From assembly GCA_963814975.1 (NCBI GenBank), contig CAWFFB010000011.1, positions 1 to 64,000 of the forward strand: a DNA stretch of 64,000 bases, in the 5' to 3' direction. Positions within the stretch are counted from its first letter, which is position 1. Each line of letters begins with the position of its first letter. Both the position numbers and the translations under genes were made by a program. The notes under the pieces were generated by a model. The model ran no database searches. It worked only from the letters and a program-made list of their open reading frames with translations, and was not told where the DNA came from. Positions 28,875 through 36,370 of this stretch are shown here, piece by piece. The stretch is from CAVUXJ01 sp963814975 (GTDB lineage: Bacteria > Acidobacteriota > Vicinamibacteria > Vicinamibacterales > CAVVIG01).

Positions 28875-29975
28875 ATGATGTATCGAGGTCTTGGTTTGGT
28901 TGGAGTGGGAGCGGTTCTGGCGCTCGCCACGGTCACGGTGGCCGGCCAGGCGCCGACTCCCGCGAAAGCGAACGGCACGGCCGCGAAGGCGTACGCGCCG
29001 CCCAAGACGGCAGATGGCCAGCCGGATCTGTCGGGGTACTGGACGAACTCCACCTACATTCCGCTGCAGCGTCCCAAGGGCGTCACGAAGGAGTTCTACA
29101 CTCCTGAAGAGATGGACAAGATGGAGGCGGCGGCCAAGGCGCGCGAAGACGAGCAGACGGTACCAGGCACCCAGCAAGACGTGCACTACGACGACGGTCA
29201 GTTCGGGTTGGCGCGGAGTCAGTCGACCTATGCACGCAACCTTCGGACGTCCCTGATCGTGGACCCGCCGGACGGGCGGCTTCCGCCGCAGACCGAGGAA
29301 GCCGTGCGGCGGAACGACGCGATCACCAAAGCGCGGACGGTGGGCACGCCGCCCCCCGGGTTTACCGCCAACGACATCCGGGGCGGGAACCTGGATTCGG
29401 TGCACGGCATCAAGATCGACACCCGATGTCTGATGATGGCGGCGGTGCCGCCGCCGCTCGTGAGCCCGGGCTACCTGGCCAACTACCAGATCATCCAGTC
29501 GCCGGGATACGTCACGATTCTGGTCGAGCGGCTGCACGACGCGCGTATCATCCCGCTTGACAATCGCCCGTTCCCGCCAGGATTGGTGCGCAGCTGGGTG
29601 GGCATCTCGCGAGGCCACTGGGAGGGCAACACGCTCGTGGTCGAGACGCGCAACTCGAACGGCCGCGTGCAGGCGGCGGCGCAGGGGCCGATGACGGGCC
29701 AGACCTTCTCGGGCGCAACCGAGGACATGAAGATCACGGAGCGTTTCACGCGCATGTCGCCGGACCGGATCGACTACCGCTTCACGGTCGAGGATCCGAA
29801 GACCTGGACGCGGTCCTGGACCGCCGAAGTGCCCTTCGAGCGGATGGATCCGCAGGGGCCGTTCTTCGAGCACGCGTGCTACGAAGGCAACTACTCGATC
29901 GCGAACATGCTGACGAACGCGCGAGTCCTGGAGAAGCGGGCGGCCGAGACGGCGGCGAAAAAAGGGTCGAACTGA
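28875..29975 (+). CDS. Secreted protein, longer and divergent paralogue of the same family
   Basis: 366 residues, signal peptide MMYRGLGLVGVGAVLALATV. GGAGGAG lies 10 nt upstream. Compared with its two paralogues it has an insertion of about 90 residues after TADGQPDLSGYWTN, rich in charged residues. It keeps HWEGNTLVVETRN, KITERFTRM and TWTRSWTAEV. Function unknown. Co-location with the preceding paralogue suggests local duplication. Confidence 0.82.
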   Translation: MMYRGLGLVGVGAVLALATVTVAGQAPTPAKANGTAAKAYAPPKTADGQPDLSGYWTNSTYIPLQRPKGVTKEFYTPEEMDKMEAAAKAREDEQTVPGTQQDVHYDDGQFGLARSQSTYARNLRTSLIVDPPDGRLPPQTEEAVRRNDAITKARTVGTPPPGFTANDIRGGNLDSVHGIKIDTRCLMMAAVPPPLVSPGYLANYQIIQSPGYVTILVERLHDARIIPLDNRPFPPGLVRSWVGISRGHWEGNTLVVETRNSNGRVQAAAQGPMTGQTFSGATEDMKITERFTRMSPDRIDYRFTVEDPKTWTRSWTAEVPFERMDPQGPFFEHACYEGNYSIANMLTNARVLEKRAAETAAKKGSN

Positions 29976-30044
29976 CTACCGGGCGGGCGGTCGAGATCGG
30001 ACACGCGGTGGCAAGACGATCGTCGGAATAAGGAGAGGATGCCA

Positions 30045-30461
30045 ATGCGAACGAAGCTAGCGGCGATGGTGCTCGGCGTGGGAATGCTGTGGGTGGGCGT
30101 GCCGGTAGGCGCGCACCATGCCTTTTCGGCGGAGTTCGACGTGAACAAGCCGCTGAAGCTCAAGGGCACGCTGGTGAAGTGGGAAATGATCAACCCGCAC
30201 TCGTGGTTCCACGTCGACGTCAAGGACGCCGACGGCAAGGTCACGACCTGGATGATCGAAGGCGGCAGCCCGAACCAGTTGATCCGCATGGGCGTGACGA
30301 AGAATTCCGTCCCCGTGGGCACGGAGCTCCTCATCGACGCGTACATGGCCAAGGACGGCACGAACAAGGCGGTGGGCCGGGACTTCACCTTCAACGACGG
30401 CCGCCGGCTCTTCCTCGGCGGGTCCGCTCCGGGCGCGACCCCGGATGCCGACAAGAAGTAG
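30045..30461 (+). CDS. DUF6152 family secreted protein
   Basis: 138 residues from the second of two close ATGs, which has the better spacing to AAGGAGAGG. The signal peptide ends near VGA, so the mature protein begins around HHAFSAEFD, and the NPHSWFHVDV and WMIEGGSPNQL blocks fit DUF6152 as I remember it. The family is frequent beside such secreted paralogues in acidobacteria. Role unknown. Last gene of the cluster. Confidence 0.75.
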   Translation: MRTKLAAMVLGVGMLWVGVPVGAHHAFSAEFDVNKPLKLKGTLVKWEMINPHSWFHVDVKDADGKVTTWMIEGGSPNQLIRMGVTKNSVPVGTELLIDAYMAKDGTNKAVGRDFTFNDGRRLFLGGSAPGATPDADKK

Positions 30462-30636
30462 ACTCGCGCCGGGTCGATCGCTCATCGCCAGGACCTTCTG
30501 CCAGCTGTCGCTCTGAAAGCGTCGGCTCGGGAGGTCCTGGCGGTTCCGCCAGTATTCTCTTTCGGCGACTCCCTTCCACGATCCGCACTCCGCCGTCCGT
30601 GCGTCCAGGCGCGCGCCCGTGATATCGTGCGGGCCG

Positions 30637-31479
30637 GTGCAGGCACGCGAACAGGTCCGCGACGGTGAGGCAGACTGCCGGCAATTCTTCGATACGCTCG
30701 GCACGTTCGCCACGGTGCTCGCGATCAAGCTGTACCGCCTGCATCTCGATCCGCCTCCGCCGGTGCCGATCCTGCCGTGTCTCGATCATGAAGCGATGCT
30801 GCACGAGCGGATCGCCCCGCACGCCGCGGCGTATATTCAAGACGCCTCGAGCGATCTTCACGAGGTCGTGTACGTGCCCGCCACGCGGCGGGTCGATATC
30901 GACGTTGTCTCGACGCTGGGCGAGTGCTCGCTGGAATCGCGTGAACGCCTGGTGGCGAGCCTGAGAACCAGGTTCCCAGGCTACACCGTCCGGGTGGTGC
31001 ACCCCTCGCGCGTGCGCGGCGAGTACCGCGTCGCGACCGCCTGCCGGGCGCAGGTCGCCCTTCGCGACGTCCTCCTTGCCAGCGACCTCGATCGGGTAAA
31101 GGCAGCGGTCGATCGTCTGCAGACCGTCAGCGCGCTGATGGAGAAACAGTCCCGGGTGGCGTCGTGGGGCGCGCGCACGGTGATGACGCCGCTCATCGCG
31201 GTCGCCGGATTTCTCTCCTACCAGTTCCTCGGCACGTTCGCCCCGCGCCTCGGGACGCTGGGCGTGGACCTGCTGCGCTACGGGATCATCGGGCTGGTGG
31301 GCGGTTTCTTCTTGTACTACGGAGTGAAGGCGGTCCAGTTGACCGAGATGGGTAACCGCGTCTGGAAGCGGTCCGCTGAATACGGGCTGATTCTGAGCGA
31401 GCGCCGGCGGATCGGCCGCAGGCTACTTACCGACGCCGCCGGCGTGAAAGGAAAGACCGCCGAACCGATCCTCAATTGA
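30637..31479 (+). CDS. Hypothetical protein with two transmembrane helices
   Basis: About 280 residues, not recognised. The start is uncertain: only GTG candidates exist and the one used gives MQAREQVRDGEAD. The N-terminal 170 residues look soluble. Two hydrophobic helices follow (TPLIAVAGFLSYQFLGTF and YGIIGLVGGFFLYYGV), then a basic tail (SERRRIGRRLL). Its stop codon overlaps the convergent cytochrome gene by 8 bp, so the two transcripts must collide or share a terminator. Confidence 0.6.
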   Translation: MQAREQVRDGEADCRQFFDTLGTFATVLAIKLYRLHLDPPPPVPILPCLDHEAMLHERIAPHAAAYIQDASSDLHEVVYVPATRRVDIDVVSTLGECSLESRERLVASLRTRFPGYTVRVVHPSRVRGEYRVATACRAQVALRDVLLASDLDRVKAAVDRLQTVSALMEKQSRVASWGARTVMTPLIAVAGFLSYQFLGTFAPRLGTLGVDLLRYGIIGLVGGFFLYYGVKAVQLTEMGNRVWKRSAEYGLILSERRRIGRRLLTDAAGVKGKTAEPILN

Positions 31480-32116
31480 CGACATACCCCACGCACCGGC
31501 TGGCCGTCTGCTTTCTCAGCGTCGCCTCGAACAGCTCCTTCGGGACCGCGAGGTCGTCCAGATCGGGATTGTCGCGATAGACCGTGTGGCATGCCCCGCA
31601 TGCGTCGGAGACTCTGCTGCCCGCCTCGAGCATGTTCTCCATGCTCTTGGACTGCGCGGCCTTGAGGGCAAACCTCCCTGCGACGGCGAGATCCTCGGCG
31701 AACTTCCTGAAATCGGGACGCTCCACTGGAACAGGGCGGCCATTCGAACAGAAGCGTCCGGGCTTCAGGATCCAGTCGGGCGCCTCGATCATCGCGATGG
31801 CCGCGTTTTCAATAACGGGCCACCCGTAATACACCTTCGCGAAAATCCCGAACGAGGCATCGAGCGGCTTCTGCGGATCGGCGGGGTCGGCGGTCTGCGC
31901 CGCGAACAACAGATTCGAATTGTGAAACAGGTTCGCACGCATGATCTGGGCAAGGGTCCCCCCGACGTGCGGCGCGGGAACTGCCGCCTCGGGCTTGGCC
32001 CCGGGCGCCTGTGCCGACGTCGCAGCAGCGGTCTGCGCGCGTGTTGTGCCGGGGGCCTGAGCCGCCAGGACTCCGCCCAACAGCAGCGACGCGAACATCA
32101 TGCCGAGGATCCGCAT
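31472..32116 (-). CDS. Cytochrome c'-like exported protein
   Basis: 214 residues from MRILGMMFASLLL, behind GGGAG. Signal peptide cleaved near LAAQ, then an Ala/Pro/Thr-rich linker of about 45 residues. The helical body (LAQIMRANLFHNSNLLF) leads to a single C-terminal haem motif (CGACHTVY), the layout of cytochrome c'/c556. Longer than the related protein at 26.1 kb because of the linker and a C-terminal extension of about 35 residues. Redox partner unknown. Confidence 0.75.
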   Translation of the reverse strand: MRILGMMFASLLLGGVLAAQAPGTTRAQTAAATSAQAPGAKPEAAVPAPHVGGTLAQIMRANLFHNSNLLFAAQTADPADPQKPLDASFGIFAKVYYGWPVIENAAIAMIEAPDWILKPGRFCSNGRPVPVERPDFRKFAEDLAVAGRFALKAAQSKSMENMLEAGSRVSDACGACHTVYRDNPDLDDLAVPKELFEATLRKQTASRCVGYVVN

Positions 32117-32220
32117 GGTGACTGCTCCCTCACGAATACGGCGCGGTGCCGCTGGAGACGTGTTGGCAGCCCCAGTATAGCAAACCACCCTGGCGGGGGA
32201 GCCAGTGTCGCGTCTCCGAA

Positions 32221-32286
32221 GTCTGAGGGTTCGGAGCTGAGACTTCAGCTTGAGGCTTCAGACTTGAGACTTCAGACTTGAGACTT
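32221..32286. repeat. Heptad repeat, gagactt / cagactt units
   Basis: About eight tandem or near-tandem 7-bp units just past the stop of the MFS gene. Only one arm orientation is present. Same family as the arrays inside imuB and dnaE2. Confidence 0.7.
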
Positions 32287-32290
32287 TCTT

Positions 32291-33664
32291 TCAGATCTCC
32301 CGCAACCCATGGCTCCGCAGCAGGAAGTACGTGGCGACGGCCATCATCAATCCCCCATTCACGACCAGGACCGCCGGCGCCGAAAACTCGCTCGCGAGAT
32401 AGCCGCTCGCCAGGCTGCCGAGCGGCATCCCGCCCCGGAACGCCAGCATGTAGATGCTCATCACGCGGCCGCGCATCTCGTTGGGCGCGATGAGCTGGAC
32501 GAGCGAGGTGACGGTCGAGAAGACGATCATCAGCGCGACATTGGTCAGAAAGAGCAGCGCGTAGCTGACGTAGATGAGGCGCGTCACCGCGAACAGCGCG
32601 ATGAGAAAGCCGAAGGCGATCTGGACGCACAGGGTCGTCACGCCCATTCGTTTGAAGCGTCCGAGCGACGCGACGATGAGTGAGCCGGTGATGGCGCCGG
32701 CGCCGGCGAACGCCATCATGCGGCTGTATTCGCCGACGCCCTGGTGGTAGATGTCGCGCGCGTAGACGGGCAGCAGCGTCAGCAGCGGCATGCCGAGGAA
32801 CGTCGTCGCGAAGGCGAGCATGATGAGCGGAGGAATCGCCGGCGTGTCCTTGACGTAGCGCAGGCCGCTCCGCAGATCGTCGAGCATCGGTTGCGTCGTC
32901 AGCGGCGGGATGTGCTTCACGTGAAGCGAGACGAGCGCGTAGATCACCACCAGATACGACAGCGCGTTCAGCGTGAAGCAGGCGGCCATGGCTTGCGGGC
33001 TCGATTCGCTGAACCCCCAGGTCGTGAATAACGAGAGCACGGCGCCGGCAAACAGCGGTCCGAGCACGCGCGCGACGTTGAACTGGATCGAGTTGAGCGC
33101 GATGGCGTTCGTCAGGTCGCGCTTGTCGACGAGCGACGGAATCAGCGACTGGTACGCCGGCCCGCCAAACGCCTGGGCGCAACCGGTGATGAACGACAGC
33201 GCCAGGATGTGCCAGATCTGGATGTAGCCGAAGTAGACGAGCACCGCCAGCGTGGCCGCGGTCGTGATCTGCACGTACTGCGACATCAACAGCGTCCGGC
33301 GGCGGTCGAGGCGATCGGCCAGCACGCCGCCGATGAGGGTGAACAGCATGATCGGCAGCTGCTGCAGGAAGGCATCGAGGCCGAGAAAGGTGGCCGACCC
33401 GGTCAGTGCGAGCACCAGCCAGTTTTCGGCCAGGCCCTGCATCCACGTCCCGATGCTCGACGTGCAGGCCCCGAACCAGAGCACGCGGAAATCGCGATAG
33501 GCGAAGGCCGCCAGCGTACGGCGGAGGCCTCGAGGATGACTCGCCTGCGATGTTGCGCCAAGGGCGGTTTCGACCGTGGTTGGTTCAACCTGGGCGGAAT
33601 CGGCCAATCGGTAATCCTGAGGCGTGAAACGGCTCGAATGAAAGTGGCTAAACGAATGTAGCAC
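32291..33664 (-). CDS. MFS transporter (EntS/MFS_3-like exporter)
   Basis: Twelve-helix major facilitator, 457 codons. The start is uncertain: a GTG gives a 45-residue hydrophilic lead and a TTG 57 nt further in is possible. Motif A-like ADRLDRRRTLLMSQYV after helix 2, the family's PAYQSLIPSLVDKRDLTNAI, and NEMRGRVMSIYMLAF between helices 10 and 11 fit the EntS/MFS_3 group of exporters. Substrate unknown. It is divergent from imuA across about 125 bp, and no regulator is adjacent. Confidence 0.9.
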   Translation of the reverse strand: MLHSFSHFHSSRFTPQDYRLADSAQVEPTTVETALGATSQASHPRGLRRTLAAFAYRDFRVLWFGACTSSIGTWMQGLAENWLVLALTGSATFLGLDAFLQQLPIMLFTLIGGVLADRLDRRRTLLMSQYVQITTAATLAVLVYFGYIQIWHILALSFITGCAQAFGGPAYQSLIPSLVDKRDLTNAIALNSIQFNVARVLGPLFAGAVLSLFTTWGFSESSPQAMAACFTLNALSYLVVIYALVSLHVKHIPPLTTQPMLDDLRSGLRYVKDTPAIPPLIMLAFATTFLGMPLLTLLPVYARDIYHQGVGEYSRMMAFAGAGAITGSLIVASLGRFKRMGVTTLCVQIAFGFLIALFAVTRLIYVSYALLFLTNVALMIVFSTVTSLVQLIAPNEMRGRVMSIYMLAFRGGMPLGSLASGYLASEFSAPAVLVVNGGLMMAVATYFLLRSHGLREI

Positions 33665-33715
33665 AGGGCTTTAGTCCTGCGCTCCGCCTGCGGACGTATC
33701 TTAACACCTGCCCGC

Positions 33716-33775
33716 TTGATCGACGGGAGCCGTGTGGGCTATAGTTTCGCCGGATAGCGAAGATAAGACGAAACT
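33716..33775 (+). promoter_or_regulatory. Mutasome promoter with palindromic operator candidate
   Basis: TTGATC, 18 nt, TATAGT makes a good sigma70 promoter. Just downstream, in the transcription start region, lie TTCGC-N6-GCGAA (33746-33761) and a wider dyad AGTTTCG-N19-CGAAACT (33743-33775). A repressor there would block the promoter. Mutasome operons are usually under LexA or a similar SOS repressor, so this is a reasonable SOS operator. I cannot confirm the acidobacterial LexA consensus. Confidence 0.5.
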
Positions 33776-33789
33776 AACAGGCAATAATC

Positions 33790-34575
33790 ATGGCCCTCGC
33801 ACGCGCTGACCTCGAATCACTCCTGCAGGCACGCCAGCTGGCTGGCACTCTGACGCAGGCGCCACCATCGGCAGGAGTTCTGGACGAATACGCCACCGGC
33901 CCCACGGGGGTATCGGCGCTGGACGCGCGGCTTCTCGGCGGGTTCCCGCGCGGTCAGCTTTCCGAGCTCGTCGGCCCGCGTTCGTCGGGACGCACGAGCC
34001 TGTTGCTGCGGCTGCTGGCTGCCGCCACCGCGCGCGGCGAGCTGGTGGCGCTGGTCGACGCGCTCGACATGTTGGATGTCGAGTCGGCGGCGGCCGCCGG
34101 CGTCGATCTCGCACGCCTCCTCTGGATCCGAGGGTTCGTCGTGGCGAACCCGGGGATGTGCCACGACATGAACCAGCGCGCCATGGAGCAGGCGGTCCGC
34201 GCGCTCACGCTCGTGCTGCAGGCGGGGAACTTCGGGCTGATCGTCTTCGATGTCGTGGATGCGCCCGCCGAGGCGTTGCGGCGTCTCCCGTTCACGACCT
34301 GGCTCCGGCTGCAGCGGATGGTGGAGGGGCGTCAGACGGTCTGTGTGTTGGCCGGCGCCGAGCGGATGGCGCGCAGCTCGGCCGGGCTCACGCTTCGTTT
34401 AGGGATGAAGGAACAGGAAATCGGGATGGGGATGAGAGAGCAGGGGGCAGGGAGCAGGTTTGCCGGACGATTGTTCGAAGGCCTCGATATCCATGCACGC
34501 GTGATCAGGGCGCGCGCCCGTGTTCGCGAGGATACGACCGTCGTGATTCGCACGACCGTGTGCCACCATGGGTAA
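33790..34575 (+). CDS. imuA: ImuA-like RecA-fold protein of the translesion mutasome
   Basis: 261 residues. Works with ImuB and DnaE2 in damage-induced mutagenic synthesis. The RecA-like core starts with GVSALDARLLGGFPRGQLSE, and the P-loop reads GPRSSGRTS, with Arg in place of the usual Lys. The Walker B-like stretch is FGLIVFDVVDAP. Near residue 205 a short repetitive Met/Glu/Gln-rich stretch (GMKEQEIGMGMREQ) looks like an expanded repeat. The stop overlaps the imuB start by 8 bp, so translation is coupled. Confidence 0.85.
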   Translation: MALARADLESLLQARQLAGTLTQAPPSAGVLDEYATGPTGVSALDARLLGGFPRGQLSELVGPRSSGRTSLLLRLLAAATARGELVALVDALDMLDVESAAAAGVDLARLLWIRGFVVANPGMCHDMNQRAMEQAVRALTLVLQAGNFGLIVFDVVDAPAEALRRLPFTTWLRLQRMVEGRQTVCVLAGAERMARSSAGLTLRLGMKEQEIGMGMREQGAGSRFAGRLFEGLDIHARVIRARARVREDTTVVIRTTVCHHG

Positions 34576-36358
34576 TCCGCACTCCCCGATCCCGGATCTC
34601 CACGCCTCGATCTCCGACTCCCGCCCTTCGCCCTGCTATGCCTGCCTCTATCGCCCGCCTGCGGGGAGACACGTCCATGATCGCGATGGACGCTGGGTCC
34701 ACAGTTCGCTTTTCTTGGAAGACTCTGCGGGCCCGGCGACTTCCCCCGTCCGCCCGGCGTTGTTCCGCACGACCTCCGGCGAGGCGCGCCACCCAGCCTC
34801 CGCCAAGGCTGCGCGCGCCTTCGGCGCGAACGCGGCTCGGAGCCATGTCGTGCCGTCGCTCGTGGCGATCGCGCAAGAGTTCTCGCCGCGCTACGAGCGG
34901 CACGGCGACGATCTGGTATCGATCGACGTCAGCGGGCTCGAGCGGCTGCTCGGCAGGCCGCGCACTATCGGAGAAGAGATCCGCCGCGAGGCGTCGGCGC
35001 GCGGAACGCGGGTCCACGTCGCGGTCGCGGCGACGCGGATGGCGGCGCTCGTGCTGGCGCAGGCGCGGCCGGGCCTCACCGTGGTCGATCCTGGCGAAGA
35101 AGGAGCGGCGCTGGCGTCGGTGCCGATCGGGATTCTCGAAAAGGCTGAACTCTCCCGTCTGAAGTCTGGGCCCGGCATTCAGGCTTCAGGATTCAAGCGT
35201 CAGACGTCGAGCGTGGTTTCTACGTTCAAACATTGGGGTGTGCAAACGTTGGGCGAGCTCGCGGCGCTTCCGCCCGCGGAACTGTCGGCGCGGCTCGGGC
35301 TGGAGGGGCTGCTCTGGCGGGCGATCGCGCGCGGTGAGGACACGCGTCCGCTGGTGCCGGACGTTCCCGAGGAGCGTTTCGAGTCCTCGGTCGAGCTCGA
35401 GTGGCCCATCGAGGGACTCGAGCCGTTGTCGTTCGTGCTGACACGGCTTCTCGAGCCGCTCGCGATGCGTCTCGAGCGTCGCGATCGCGGTGCGGCGGTC
35501 CTGCATGTGGTGCTTCGCCTCGTGACGTGCCCGTCGGCCCGCTCGGCCGGCGCCGGCGCAGGGGATGGGGAGGCGGTCGAACCCTGCGAGAATCACGCGC
35601 GCCGCCTCGAGCTGCCGGCGCCGATCCGCGACGTCCGGACGCTCCGCACGCTGGCGCTGCTCGATCTCGAATCGCATCCGCCGCCCGCGGCCATCGATGG
35701 TGTCACCGTCGTGATCGATCCGACGCCCGGCCGCGTGCTGCAGCACGGGCTTTTCACGCGGACCCACCCGACGCCCGAGCAGCTGTCCACGCTGCTGGCG
35801 CGCCTCGGCGCGCTGATGGGGCTGGACCGGGTCGGTGCGCCTGCCCGCGTCGACTCTTACGGTCCCGGCGCGTTCGAGATGCGGCCCTTCGCGACCGAGC
35901 ACGACCACGACGAGCACGGCAGCCGCCTTCGCGTCGAAGACGCGTCCGCTGCGGATTCTGCCCTTGGACACAATCACATTCCGGGCGAGTCGAGGGAGGG
36001 GGTGGCCGTCGTGTCGTCTCTCCGACGCTGTCGCCAGCCGGTACCGGCTCGTGTGGCGGTCGCCGCCGGCCGTCCCGTCCGCGTCACGACGGATCGTCGA
36101 AGCTTCACCGGCGGCGCGGTGCTCCAATCGGCCGGTCCCTGGCGCACGTCGGGGGCGTGGTGGAACTTCTCAAGTCTCAAGTCTCAAGTCCCAAATCTCA
36201 AACTTCAGACTTCAGACTTGAGACTTCAGACTTCTCGAGCGGCAGTGCCCTCCTGGGACCGCGACGAGTGGGATGTGGCGCTCAGCGATGGGGCCGTGTA
36301 TCGGATCTTCCGGGATCGGGAAACCGACGGCTGGTTCATCGACGCCATCGTTGATTGA
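34568..36358 (+). CDS. imuB: ImuB-like Y-family polymerase homologue
   Basis: Non-catalytic Y-family homologue acting as mutasome hub. 596 codons from an ATG overlapping imuA. True homology begins around YACLYRPP; the first 20 residues read through an 8-bp-type repeat (gatctcc units) and may be extra. The recognisable core is LVAIAQEFSPRYERHGDDLV, SIDVSGLERLLG, VHVAVAATRMAAL, then HWGVQTLGELAALPPAELS (helix-hairpin-helix) and the little finger. The usual N-terminal palm segment is shorter than in proteobacterial ImuB. Two heptad-repeat insertions are encoded, near residue 205 and near residue 540 (SLKSQVPNLKLQTSDLRLQT). Ends 12 nt before dnaE2. Confidence 0.85.
   Translation: MGNPHSPIPDLHASISDSRPSPCYACLYRPPAGRHVHDRDGRWVHSSLFLEDSAGPATSPVRPALFRTTSGEARHPASAKAARAFGANAARSHVVPSLVAIAQEFSPRYERHGDDLVSIDVSGLERLLGRPRTIGEEIRREASARGTRVHVAVAATRMAALVLAQARPGLTVVDPGEEGAALASVPIGILEKAELSRLKSGPGIQASGFKRQTSSVVSTFKHWGVQTLGELAALPPAELSARLGLEGLLWRAIARGEDTRPLVPDVPEERFESSVELEWPIEGLEPLSFVLTRLLEPLAMRLERRDRGAAVLHVVLRLVTCPSARSAGAGAGDGEAVEPCENHARRLELPAPIRDVRTLRTLALLDLESHPPPAAIDGVTVVIDPTPGRVLQHGLFTRTHPTPEQLSTLLARLGALMGLDRVGAPARVDSYGPGAFEMRPFATEHDHDEHGSRLRVEDASAADSALGHNHIPGESREGVAVVSSLRRCRQPVPARVAVAAGRPVRVTTDRRSFTGGAVLQSAGPWRTSGAWWNFSSLKSQVPNLKLQTSDLRLQTSRAAVPSWDRDEWDVALSDGAVYRIFRDRETDGWFIDAIVD
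36169..36234. repeat. Heptad-repeat hairpin inside imuB
   Basis: Four caagtct-type units run directly into five cagactt/gagactt units, so the two arms are self-complementary and could fold into a stem of about 28 bp. It lies in frame near the imuB 3' end, encoding a Ser/Leu/Lys/Gln then Asp/Leu/Arg-rich stretch. 7-bp units are not a multiple of three, so a one-unit change would shift the frame. Confidence 0.8.
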
Positions 36359-36370
36359 CGGCGGAATTCC

